Positions 36,654-44,443 of a DNA stretch of 64,000 bases are shown piece by piece. The notes beneath the pieces are model-generated. The model worked only from the letters and a program-made list of their open reading frames with translations, had not been told where the DNA came from and made no database searches. Within the stretch, counting starts at the first letter, position 1. Each line of letters opens with the position of its first letter. The position numbers and the translations under genes were made by a program. This DNA comes from Lachnospiraceae bacterium NK4A144. Its GTDB lineage: Bacteria; Bacillota; Clostridia; Lachnospirales; Lachnospiraceae. The DNA is taken from the NCBI GenBank assembly GCA_000424365.1, contig AUJT01000001.1:186001-250000 (forward strand), in the 5' to 3' direction.

Positions 36654-36662
36654 TGATATAAT
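36654..36662 (+). promoter_or_regulatory. Extended -10 promoter of dinB
   Basis: TGATATAAT is an extended -10 element (TG at 36654, TATAAT at 36657-36662). No convincing -35 lies at the right distance. The SOS box begins seven bases downstream, so a bound repressor would cover the transcription start. Confidence 0.65.
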
Positions 36663-36669
36663 GCATAGA

Positions 36670-36681
36670 GAACGTGCGTTC
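36670..36681 (+). promoter_or_regulatory. LexA/DinR (SOS) box upstream of dinB
   Basis: GAACGTGCGTTC matches the Firmicutes SOS operator core GAACRNRYGTTC at every defined position. It lies between the -10 element and the dinB start codon. This predicts DNA-damage induction of the polymerase. Confidence 0.85.
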
Positions 36682-36737
36682 AATGATGTAAAAACGGACG
36701 GCGTACAGAAAAATAAGCATTTATGGAGGAGCTTGTA

Positions 36738-38006
36738 ATGCGGAGAACAATTTTTCATGTAGACGTTAATTCTGCGTTTCTAAGCTGGTCTGCCGTAAAG
36801 AAGCTTAGGGAAGAACCGGGGAGTGTGGATCTGAGAACGATCCCGTCTGCTGTAGGAGGCGATGTTTCTACCCGTCACGGTATCATTACCGCGAGATCGA
36901 TACCTGCAAAAAAATTGGGGATAAAAACAGCGATGCCTGTAAATAAAGCCCTTGAACTATGTCCAAATCTGGTAATGGTTAAGAGTGACTTTGAAACTTA
37001 TCGCAGATTTTCTGCAGCATTTATAGAAATACTGAAAAAATATGGTGGTGTAGTCGAACAGGCATCCATAGATGAAGCATATGTAGATATGACCGGTCAG
37101 GAAAATTTGATAGAAAAGGCTGCTGCAGGACGATACAGCGAGCCGTTTCCGATAAATGCAGCGCTTTTGATAAAAAATGAGATCAGAGATACGCTTGGTT
37201 TTACGGTAAATATCGGAATCTCCGAAAATAAACTTCTCGCAAAAATGGCTTCAGATTTTCAAAAGCCTGACAGGATACACACACTTTATCCTGAGGAAGT
37301 TCCGGAAAAGATGTGGCCTTTACCCATCGGGGATTTATTTGGATGCGGCAGTAAATCAGCAGAACGATTACGTCATATAGGTGTATTTACGATCGGAGAT
37401 GCGGCTAAACTTGCTCCGGAATTATTGATACCGCTTCTTGGAAATGCAGGAGGAACGTATATCCATGAGGCAGCTAATGGCAGGTCGGACAGCATTGTTA
37501 CCGATGAGAGAGAAGAAGTAAAGAGTGTCAGTAATGAGCTCACAACTTCCTATGATATCGATGAAAAAAATCTGAGTCCCGATGGAGAGCAGATACTTAG
37601 AATGCTTGCTGAAAAAGTAAGTAAACGATTAAAAGCCAAGGATTTATATGCAGGCACTATCGGATTTGGTGTAAAAACAGACGATTTCAGAAGAAGATCT
37701 ATACAAAGAAAACTTGACGATACCGTAAATGACGAGGATACTATCTATCAGGTCTCTCGAAAACTTATGGATGAGCTTCTGCTTGGCGAAAAGGGATTGT
37801 TTCGACAGGGAGTTAAGATACGTCTCTTTTGTATCAGTGCGACAGGGCTTGACCATGGTGAATTTCGGCAGATGACGCTTTTTGACTTTGCACAGAAAAA
37901 AGCAGTTGAGAGAAAGGAGAATGAAAAAAGAGAGAGGCTTAACCTTATGACCCGTGCTATACAGGAAAAGTATGGAAGGGACGCGGTTCATAAAGGATTT
38001 AAATAA
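36738..38006 (+). CDS. dinB: DNA polymerase IV (Y-family, DinB)
   Basis: 422 residues. Y-family translesion polymerase for replication past damaged bases. The N-terminal motif FHVDVNSAF has catalytic Asp at about residue 9, and SIDEAYVDMT has the second catalytic acid pair at about 112-113. The helix-hairpin-helix thumb (LPIGDLFGCGSKSAERLRHIG) and C-terminal little-finger domain are present. There is no obvious C-terminal clamp-binding peptide of the QLSLF sort, although QMTLFDF near residue 387 could serve. ATG 36738 is chosen since GGAGGA sits eight bases upstream; the upstream ATG at 36723 overlaps that site. Regulated by the SOS box upstream. Confidence 0.93.
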   Translation: MRRTIFHVDVNSAFLSWSAVKKLREEPGSVDLRTIPSAVGGDVSTRHGIITARSIPAKKLGIKTAMPVNKALELCPNLVMVKSDFETYRRFSAAFIEILKKYGGVVEQASIDEAYVDMTGQENLIEKAAAGRYSEPFPINAALLIKNEIRDTLGFTVNIGISENKLLAKMASDFQKPDRIHTLYPEEVPEKMWPLPIGDLFGCGSKSAERLRHIGVFTIGDAAKLAPELLIPLLGNAGGTYIHEAANGRSDSIVTDEREEVKSVSNELTTSYDIDEKNLSPDGEQILRMLAEKVSKRLKAKDLYAGTIGFGVKTDDFRRRSIQRKLDDTVNDEDTIYQVSRKLMDELLLGEKGLFRQGVKIRLFCISATGLDHGEFRQMTLFDFAQKKAVERKENEKRERLNLMTRAIQEKYGRDAVHKGFK

Positions 38007-38031
38007 TAATAGTTTCAGCAGGAGGGTTATC

Positions 38032-38913
38032 ATGACTTGTAAGTTCAATTTTTTGACTCGAAAAACGGGCTATAGGGTAGCCGCGGTTTTCTTAAGTGCG
38101 TTGTTTTGTTTATTGTTCATATTGAGCAGAGAGGCGTGGGCAAGGACACCTAAAAATACCGGAGATTATGGTGTATTTATTGGCTCTGATTCAGAAGATG
38201 TTGAAAAGATATCCGGCTTTTCGACCGTTGTCATAGATGCGTGGCAGCTTTCGGCGGATGATGTAAAGGCTCTTCATGACAAAGGCTGCAAGGTTTACTC
38301 GTACATTAATGTAGGATCTATAGAAAACTGGAGAAGCTACTATAAAGATTATTCCCATCTGAGCATTGGAAAATATGAAAATTGGGAAGATGAGGAATGG
38401 ATAAATGTTGCAGATAAGTCTTGGCAGGAGTTTATGACAGGAACTGTCGCAAAGAAGATAGCAGAAAATGGTGCTGATGGTTACTTCGTCGACAACGCCG
38501 ATGTTTATTATAATTTTCCGACAGATGAGATCTATAATGGACTCGTGACCATCATGACAGGACTCAGGAGCTATGGAAAACCCGTACTCATAAATGGCGG
38601 AAATGACTTTGTTTCACGTCTTATCGAGGAAAAGAACAGTGCTTTGATCACAGGAGTAAATCAGGAAACTGTATTTACCAAGATCAAAAACTATAAAAAG
38701 GATCGATTCGCAAGACAGAAAAAAGCAGAGACCAAATTCTATCAGGAATATCTTGAAAGCTGTAAAAATGCCGGTCTGCAGGTGTATCTTCTTGAGTATA
38801 CGCGCAATAAGGGCCTTGCAGTGAAGATCAGAAAGTACTGCGCTGAAAATGGCTTTCAGTATTTTATAGCTGATTCTCTTAAACTGGAGTGGAGCGAAAA
38901 AGTTTTGAATTAA
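38032..38913 (+). CDS. Secreted or membrane-anchored GH114-like glycosidase (endo-alpha-1,4-polygalactosaminidase family)
   Basis: 293 residues. A signal or anchor segment (VAAVFLSALFCLLFILS, about 16-32) with cleavage possible after AWA precedes a TIM-barrel domain of the GH114 type: VVIDAWQLS, KVYSYINVGSIENWR, EWINVADKSWQEFM, GADGYFVDNADVYYNF and ITGVNQETVF. Family members cleave alpha-1,4-linked galactosamine polymers of exopolysaccharides. GGAGGG precedes the ATG, 25 bases after dinB, so it may share the dinB transcript. Its stop codon lies three bases before that of the convergent AraC gene. Substrate inferred from family only. Confidence 0.82.
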   Translation: MTCKFNFLTRKTGYRVAAVFLSALFCLLFILSREAWARTPKNTGDYGVFIGSDSEDVEKISGFSTVVIDAWQLSADDVKALHDKGCKVYSYINVGSIENWRSYYKDYSHLSIGKYENWEDEEWINVADKSWQEFMTGTVAKKIAENGADGYFVDNADVYYNFPTDEIYNGLVTIMTGLRSYGKPVLINGGNDFVSRLIEEKNSALITGVNQETVFTKIKNYKKDRFARQKKAETKFYQEYLESCKNAGLQVYLLEYTRNKGLAVKIRKYCAENGFQYFIADSLKLEWSEKVLN

Positions 38914-38916
38914 ATG

Positions 38917-39885
38917 TTACGAAATCCTGTATTCTCGCGGGGTACAGTTCATAACCCGACGGAAAAGCCGGTGAAAAAAGCTGGTATTTTCATACCCTAC
39001 AGCTGCAGCAATATCATCAACGGACAGATCAGAATTTCTCAGGTAAAAACATGCCTGGGAAATTCTTTTTTCTGCGAGCAGATCGCGAAAAGTTTTATTT
39101 GTTGTCTTTTTTATAAGTCGGGAAAGAGAATATATATCTATGTCATTTTTCTTAGCGAATGTTCCCAGCTCAGCATCTCTGTAATCAGTTTCTATGTAAG
39201 ATAGGAGACTGATCATTATCTTTTCATCATAGGAAGTACCGGACATCATGATCTTATCCGCATTCTGCGTGAGGTGCATGAAAAGCAGTCCCAGGGTATT
39301 TTCTGCCAGAGTTCTTTTATTGGGGAGATCGCTCATCATTACCCATATAAGATTTTCCATAAGGTTTTGCACAGGCAGGACACCTGATACATTAAAATAC
39401 AGATAGTTTCCACCTCGGTCTGTTTCTGTAAGGCAGGATATCAGAAAGGCGCGAAGCTCTGAGTTTTCTGAGCCCAGCATACGAAACGCTGTGTCAAAGA
39501 ATGCCGGAAGTATCATAAAATTTACGGCGATATCGTCACGACCGGCAGGAAGTATCTCCTGCGTTGCATGTTGGTTAAGGAACAGCAGATCCCCTTCTTT
39601 TAATTCTATCTTATTATCATCTACGAAATGTGTAGTATGCCCCTGACACATATATACGAACTCTACATAATTATGTGTGTGCTTAGGAAAATGGACAAAG
39701 CGCACATTTGGACGTATATCGATGAGCTTTCCGTCCTGGAGTACCAGTGAAGAGTCGATCACATCAGTGGATCTTGTTTTTTCGGGACGATAATAAAGAC
39801 TCCTGTTGATATCGCGGTGCCCGCTTAAAATCTCTTTTTCTTCGTCTGTGATCACGTCGAGACGATCCAGTATTTCACGATTCAT
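38917..39885 (-). CDS. AraC-family transcriptional regulator, probable control of rhaA
   Basis: 322 residues. An N-terminal cupin-like sensing domain (about 55-130: HFPKHTHNYVEFVYMCQG, EGDLLFLNQHA) and a C-terminal pair of helix-turn-helix motifs (about 220-322: LGTFAKKNDIDIYSLSRLIKK and the AraC signature SVDDIAAAVGYENTSFFHRLFRR). It is divergent from L-rhamnose isomerase across 223 bases, the classic arrangement for a rhamnose-responsive activator. It lacks other rha neighbours, so this role is inference from position. Confidence 0.88.
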   Translation of the reverse strand: MNREILDRLDVITDEEKEILSGHRDINRSLYYRPEKTRSTDVIDSSLVLQDGKLIDIRPNVRFVHFPKHTHNYVEFVYMCQGHTTHFVDDNKIELKEGDLLFLNQHATQEILPAGRDDIAVNFMILPAFFDTAFRMLGSENSELRAFLISCLTETDRGGNYLYFNVSGVLPVQNLMENLIWVMMSDLPNKRTLAENTLGLLFMHLTQNADKIMMSGTSYDEKIMISLLSYIETDYRDAELGTFAKKNDIDIYSLSRLIKKTTNKTFRDLLAEKRISQACFYLRNSDLSVDDIAAAVGYENTSFFHRLFRRVMNCTPREYRIS

Positions 39886-40108
39886 GTTATAATAGCTCCA
39901 TTTATCTTAATGTTTATTTATATTTTATCATAAAATTATTAAGTGCAAAAATGGACTCTTTTTTTATAAATTGTGGACCTTAAAAAACAATGTATTTCGA
40001 TTTATACTTTTCTCAAGTCAAGAGCGGACAGGAACGCGGGAAGCCGGCGTTTCACCGCATACCGTTTAAAAAAATAATGCAGGCTTAAGAAATGGAGAAG
40101 AGTATATC

Positions 40109-41362
40109 ATGACAGTAGAAGAACGTTATCAGGATGCAAAAGAGCGCTATGCAGCAGTTGGTGTTGATGTGGACGCAGCACTTAAGAGAACAGCAGAGAT
40201 CCCGATTTCTCTGCATTGCTGGCAGGGCGATGATGTAGTTGGATTTGATCAGAAGGGTGCACTTAGCGGCGGTATCCAGACAACAGGTAATTATCCGTAT
40301 CGCGCAAGAAACGTTGAGGAAGTATTCGCAGATATCGAAAAGGTTCTTTCCTATACACCCGGTAAGCATCATAAGATCAACCTTCATGCTTCCTATGCTA
40401 TTTTTGACGAGGGTGAGTGGGTTGACCGCAATAAGCTTGAGCCGAAGCACTTTGCAAAGTGGGTTGAGTTTGCTAAGAAGAATCATGTAGGACTGGACTT
40501 CAATCCGACATTGTTCTCACACCCGCTTGCAGCGGATGCAACACTTTCATCTGAAAATGAAGAGATCCGTAAGTTCTGGATCGAGCACTGCATTGCATCC
40601 CTCAAGATCTCAGAGTATCTCGCTACAGAGACAGGTGAGCCCTGCCTTATGAATATCTGGATCCCTGACGGTTTAAAGGATCTGCCGGCAGACAGAAGAG
40701 GACCGAGAGCAAGACTTAAGGATTCACTGGATCAGATTATTTCCCAGACTTATGACAAGTCAAAGGTTTATATCTCTGTTGAGTCAAAGGTATTTGGAAT
40801 CGGTATGGAGTCCTATACAGTTGGTTCTCATGAGTTTTACATGAACTATGCTGCAAAGAATAACCTTCTTTGCCTCATTGATACAGGACACTTCCATCCG
40901 ACAGAAGTTGTTGCAGACAAGCTCAGCTCCATGCTTCTTTTCAATGACAAGATGGCACTTCACGTTTCCCGTCCTGTTCGTTGGGATTCTGATCACGTAA
41001 TCCTCTTTAATGATGAGCTTCGTGAGCTTGCTGAGGAGATCGTTAAGAACGGTCCTGATCACTTCTTTATCGGACTTGATTACTTTGATGCATCCATTAA
41101 CCGTGTGTCAGCATGGACAAATGGTATCCGCAATATGGAAAAGGCACTTCTGTACGCTGAGCTGGAGCCTAATGATAGATTAGCTGAGCTTCAGGAGAAG
41201 CGTGATTTCACAGGAGTAATGTCTCTTCGTGAAGAAGTAAGAACTCTTCCTTTCGGTGATGTATGGGATTACTACTGCGAGCAGCAGAAGGTTCTTAAAG
41301 AGCACGACTGGTTTGCAGATTGCAAGAAGTACGAGACAGAAGTAATGTCCAAGAGAGCATAA
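40109..41362 (+). CDS. rhaA: L-rhamnose isomerase
   Basis: 417 residues, the usual length. It converts L-rhamnose to L-rhamnulose with Mn2+ or other divalent metals. Family stretches are ISLHCWQGDDVVGFD, GGIQTTGNYPYRARN, GLDFNPTLFSHP, MNIWIPDGLKD, VESKVFGIG and the metal site LCLIDTGHFHPTE with HVSRPVRWDSDH. It is alone on its strand, preceded by a divergent AraC regulator and followed by a strong terminator, so kinase (rhaB), aldolase and uptake genes must be elsewhere. The ATG is preceded by GGAGAAG. Confidence 0.95.
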   Translation: MTVEERYQDAKERYAAVGVDVDAALKRTAEIPISLHCWQGDDVVGFDQKGALSGGIQTTGNYPYRARNVEEVFADIEKVLSYTPGKHHKINLHASYAIFDEGEWVDRNKLEPKHFAKWVEFAKKNHVGLDFNPTLFSHPLAADATLSSENEEIRKFWIEHCIASLKISEYLATETGEPCLMNIWIPDGLKDLPADRRGPRARLKDSLDQIISQTYDKSKVYISVESKVFGIGMESYTVGSHEFYMNYAAKNNLLCLIDTGHFHPTEVVADKLSSMLLFNDKMALHVSRPVRWDSDHVILFNDELRELAEEIVKNGPDHFFIGLDYFDASINRVSAWTNGIRNMEKALLYAELEPNDRLAELQEKRDFTGVMSLREEVRTLPFGDVWDYYCEQQKVLKEHDWFADCKKYETEVMSKRA

Positions 41363-41385
41363 ATATAAATTATCATAAGATGATC

Positions 41386-41436
41386 ATCCCGACACATGGC
41401 AATTAGGGTTTTGCCATGTGTCGGGACTTTTTGTTT
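41386..41436 (+). terminator. Terminator after rhaA
   Basis: A 15-base perfect stem, CCCGACACATGGCAA with its complement, around an eight-base loop, followed by CTTTTTG. Confidence 0.93.
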
Positions 41437-41547
41437 TCTTAAGCAAATATTAAGAAAATCTCTCGGTTATGTACATAAAATTGTAAGTGGTCAAGCGGTA
41501 TAATTCTTATATAGAAAATGAAAGGGTCAAATGAGATATAAGAGGGT

Positions 41548-42261
41548 ATGATTGTTGCTGATTCAAAAGGTAAGGGGCGTATGATGATCATTTTATTGTT
41601 CATATCAGTTTTGATCGTGGTGTTGATGGTCACGAGTAAGGGAATTCTTAACAAATACTATTTTTATGGCAGCGATAATATCCACTCACAACGTGCCATA
41701 GAAAGGCATTTATCAAACACATATGGGGAAAATTTTGTTACAGTTAAGAAATCTTGTGATGTGCAGAGAGAGGAGAAGGACTATAGGTTTACGGTACATT
41801 ATGTTATGTCAGACTGTAGCGGTCTCGTGTTTGATGCCTATGAATATGGTTATGGGCTGAGGGCTCATGACGGCGATTTTAACGGTAACGATTATTATTT
41901 AGTTAGGGATAATCTAACCGGTAAGCGGCTGGAAAATAAATTAAATAAAAAAGTTGATCTAAGAAAATACCGGTCATGGGATCGTTTGGCAGATGATGAG
42001 AAAGTGTGCGATTACACGATTGTTTACAATGGCCAAAATGAAGAAGAAATCGCAGAAGTGGTTTCTCATATCCATATTGCCAATAAAAATCTTCAAGGGG
42101 AGGCACCGGTTAATTGTGAAATAACCGATGCGGATGGAAATCGATTGTGGATCTATGGATATCAAAGATTTTCTGAAGAACTCAAGGATGCCGGCATTAA
42201 TGAAAACAGTATTTCAGATGTACAGAAATATGTAGATCAAAAAATTAAAGATATTGAGTAA
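41548..42261 (+). CDS. Single-pass membrane protein of unknown function
   Basis: 237 residues at the 41548 start. A hydrophobic anchor (MMIILLFISVLIVVLMV, about 12-28) is followed by an extracytoplasmic domain of about 200 residues rich in Tyr, Asp and Asn (HLSNTYGENFVTVKK, YRFTVHYVMSDCSGLVFDAY). I do not recognise the family. The start is uncertain: GAGGG lies too close to 41548, while ATG 41581 has AAGGGG three bases upstream. An 11-base AGGGTCAAATG motif at 41523 recurs before two later genes. A hairpin follows the stop codon. Confidence 0.7.
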   Translation: MIVADSKGKGRMMIILLFISVLIVVLMVTSKGILNKYYFYGSDNIHSQRAIERHLSNTYGENFVTVKKSCDVQREEKDYRFTVHYVMSDCSGLVFDAYEYGYGLRAHDGDFNGNDYYLVRDNLTGKRLENKLNKKVDLRKYRSWDRLADDEKVCDYTIVYNGQNEEEIAEVVSHIHIANKNLQGEAPVNCEITDADGNRLWIYGYQRFSEELKDAGINENSISDVQKYVDQKIKDIE

Positions 42262-42269
42262 TTGACAAA

Positions 42270-42314
42270 AGTCCGAAATCGAACTATTAACCTTTGTTCG
42301 GTTTCGGATTATTT
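42270..42314 (+). terminator. Probable terminator
   Basis: AGTCCGAAATCGAAC pairs with GTTCGGTTTCGGATT; the tail (ATTATTTG) is only moderately T-rich. Confidence 0.65.
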
Positions 42315-42392
42315 GCGCTAAAAATTCTTTTAGATTAAAATATGAATCGGACTTTCAATTTTTTTAACTGCCGGTGGCGGAAAGGAATAAAG

Positions 42393-42878
42393 ATGGCTCG
42401 AAATCGAAGGAATAGTGGTGGAAACGCATTTATAACAGTAGTTCTGATAATTGCGGTTTTACTGCTTGGCGTTATAGCAGTTCTCTATACAAATAATCCG
42501 ATCAAGCGGAAACTGGTATCGATGGCTGTGAATAAGATGCTGGATGAAAAGATTGAAAATATGGAAGTATCATCAGATAGTGATCCATCAGAGGAAGAGG
42601 GAAATAGCGAGGTTTCATCTGCTGAGAAAAAGGCCAATGAGGTGCTTAAATCCATGTCAGAGGAAGATCGTGAGACTGTAACGGATATTATCACAGAGAA
42701 CCTGACTCCATCTACGATGAATGATGTTTCAGAGTATATTGAGACCGGAGATAAAGAAGGTCTCATGGACTATGCCGAGGAAAATTTGTCCGAGGAAGAC
42801 TATGAAAAATTAAAAGAGCTGTATAAGAAATACTCGGAGAATGGTCAACTTGATAGTGTTGACGAAGAGCAGGAATAA
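42393..42878 (+). CDS. Small single-pass membrane protein with acidic helical domain
   Basis: 161 residues. A basic N-terminus (MARNRRNSGGN) and one membrane segment (FITVVLIIAVLLLGVIAVL, about 14-32) precede a very acidic, helical cytoplasmic or external part rich in Glu, Ser and Asp. Two similar helical segments, VLKSMSEEDRETVTDIITENL and YAEENLSEEDYEKLKELYKKY, recall short helical repeats. The function is unknown. The start at 42393 has GGAAAGGA upstream. Confidence 0.75.
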   Translation: MARNRRNSGGNAFITVVLIIAVLLLGVIAVLYTNNPIKRKLVSMAVNKMLDEKIENMEVSSDSDPSEEEGNSEVSSAEKKANEVLKSMSEEDRETVTDIITENLTPSTMNDVSEYIETGDKEGLMDYAEENLSEEDYEKLKELYKKYSENGQLDSVDEEQE

Positions 42879-42928
42879 ATATGATGATAGGGTCAAAAGT
42901 AATATTGGTACCCCGCTTAAGGTGAAAA

Positions 42929-43528
42929 ATGAGTAATACGGATAAAAACGAAAATGTAGCATTTGAACTGGTAAAAACAGAGCATATCGTTCAGGATCAC
43001 TGGATCGATTTTCGGAGAGAAACCTATCGTATGCCGAATGGAATGGAAGCAGGCCCTTTTTACAACTATAGCCGCAGAAGCTATGTAGTGATAGTGGCAT
43101 CTGATGAAGATGAAAATTATCTCTGTGTCCGTCAGTACCGACATGGACTGGGATGTGTGACCACAGAATTTCCTGCAGGTGGTATCGAGAGAACTGATGA
43201 AAAAGAGTATGCCGGACGCGGAGAGCGCAGAGCTTCGGAAGAGGATGCGCTTCATGCAGCGAAGCGTGAACTGCAGGAGGAAACAGGCTATATATCTGAT
43301 AACTGGACGCATCTCATCACTGTTCCTTCAAATGCCACAGTTTCTGATAACTATGCACATGTCTATCTGGCAAGAAACTGCCGTAAAGTCAGTGATCTGG
43401 AACTTGATGATACGGAGTTTTTGAATGTTGAGAAGCATTCGGAAGCAGAGATGGAAGAATTGATCAGATCCGGAAATTTCCAGCAGGCGATACATATACT
43501 CGCCTGGGAACTGCAAAAGAATAAGTAA
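42929..43528 (+). CDS. NUDIX hydrolase (ADP-ribose pyrophosphatase-like)
   Basis: 199 residues. Flanking features match the ADP-sugar pyrophosphatase group: YVVIVASDEDENYLCVRQYRHG, then EFPAGGIE, then the Nudix helix AAKRELQEETGY. Between the GG and the helix there is an insertion of about 18 charged residues (RTDEKEYAGRGERRASEED), so the box is not canonical in spacing. Such enzymes hydrolyse nucleoside diphosphates linked to another group. A TGATAGGGTCAAAAGTA motif lies 45 bases upstream of the start. A terminator follows directly. Confidence 0.88.
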   Translation: MSNTDKNENVAFELVKTEHIVQDHWIDFRRETYRMPNGMEAGPFYNYSRRSYVVIVASDEDENYLCVRQYRHGLGCVTTEFPAGGIERTDEKEYAGRGERRASEEDALHAAKRELQEETGYISDNWTHLITVPSNATVSDNYAHVYLARNCRKVSDLELDDTEFLNVEKHSEAEMEELIRSGNFQQAIHILAWELQKNK

Positions 43529-43541
43529 ATAAGCGATATTT

Positions 43542-43577
43542 TATCCCGTCAGGATTTAGTCCTGGCGGGATTTTTTA
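43542..43577 (+). terminator. Terminator after the NUDIX gene
   Basis: ATCCCG-T-CAGGA pairs with TCCTGGCGGGAT around a short loop and ends in six T. Its last bases are also the first bases of the repeat element that follows. Confidence 0.9.
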
Positions 43578-43877
43578 CTTTGACCCCTGTCATGATGACA
43601 CGAATTGCTACGCTACTTATGTAGCTCACGCAATTCTAAAACACTCGCATTTCGCGTAATTACGCTACATGCTCGTGTTTTGCGGGTTCCAAATAAAAAA
43701 TCCTTTATGTGCAAGCACAATCGGATTTTTTACTTTGACCCCTGTCATCTTCATATTAAAACTTTATAAACTAGCCGAAATATTACTTGCAAATAATTTT
43801 TTAAAGAGTTAATATGTAGCACGCTACGTGTAGCACACTACACATTTGTGATGACAGGGTCAAATGTAAAAAAATCC
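43568..43877. mobile_element. MITE-like intergenic element with about 26-bp terminal inverted repeats
   Basis: The left end at 43568-43593 begins GGATTTTTTACTTTGACC and the right end at 43851-43877 is its inverted near-copy (ATGACAGGGTCAAATG then an A run and TCC). A second, exact 26-base direct copy of the left end lies inside at 43723-43748, preceded by a hairpin (43694-43731). No coding sequence is present. A palindromic repeat (43593-43637) and a TGTAGC/GCTACA-rich segment (43814-43842) fill the interior. Mobility is inferred from structure only; the left end overlaps a terminator. Confidence 0.6.
43593..43637 (-). repeat. Dispersed palindromic repeat, copy A
   Basis: On the plus strand it starts ATGACACGAATTGCT and ends CACGCAATTCT. 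The same ends in opposite orientation bound 50143-50180 and 63732-63829. Confidence 0.75.
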
Positions 43878-43897
43878 GAAACAGGTAATGGGGAAAT

Positions 43898-44404
43898 ATG
43901 AAGGTACAGGCAGAGGAAGAAATCATTAAAGAAGATCAGGTACATAAAGACATCGGTTTTCTCGTAAAAACCATTTCAGAGCGCTTCAGATCATCAATTG
44001 GAGAGGCTGTTTGCGAGAGGGGACTTACAATGTCCCAGATGATGGTACTGCAGATCATAAGAAAAAACGGCGGTTCATCCAATCAGAGAAATATCGAACG
44101 AATATTGGAAGTAGCGCATCCGACGGTTGTTGGGCTGGTTGCTCGTCTTGAAAAAAATGGATTTGTGACCTGCCGGACTGATCCGGAAAACCGAAGAAAC
44201 AAAATTGTCGAAATGACCGACAAAAGCTATCAGGCTTTCGAATTTTTTGAGTCGGGCTATCAGGATTTTCAAAAAGTGGTATTCAAGGGATTCAGTGCAG
44301 AAGAGAAGGAACAGCTCCTTTGCTTTTTAGAGAGGCTCCGAGAAAATCTGGAGTCAGACCCACGAAAGGCGGAGATAAAAAAAGGTAAACTATTCGGAGA
44401 ATAA
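43898..44404 (+). CDS. MarR-family transcriptional regulator
   Basis: 168 residues. The winged helix-turn-helix of MarR is clear: LTMSQMMVLQIIRKNGGSSNQRNIERIL, VAHPTVVGLVARLEKNGFV (recognition helix) and TDPENRRNKIVEMTDK (wing). Helices at both ends form the dimer interface. It is followed 39 bases later by a two-gene ABC exporter, so it very likely represses that pair and responds to a toxic ligand. GGGGAAAT precedes the ATG; the right end of the repeat element, with its TGACAGGGTCA palindrome-like half, lies just upstream. Confidence 0.9.
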   Translation: MKVQAEEEIIKEDQVHKDIGFLVKTISERFRSSIGEAVCERGLTMSQMMVLQIIRKNGGSSNQRNIERILEVAHPTVVGLVARLEKNGFVTCRTDPENRRNKIVEMTDKSYQAFEFFESGYQDFQKVVFKGFSAEEKEQLLCFLERLRENLESDPRKAEIKKGKLFGE

Positions 44405-44443
44405 AATATCCGGATTGAATATATATTTATAGGAGGAACCTGA

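Noticed and set aside
38914-39204. 96-codon plus-strand frame after the GH114-like gene
   Set aside because: It is antisense to the helix-turn-helix end of the AraC gene and has no ribosome site.
43568-43877. CRISPR array
   Set aside because: There are two direct copies and one inverted copy at irregular spacing; no regular spacers and no cas genes.
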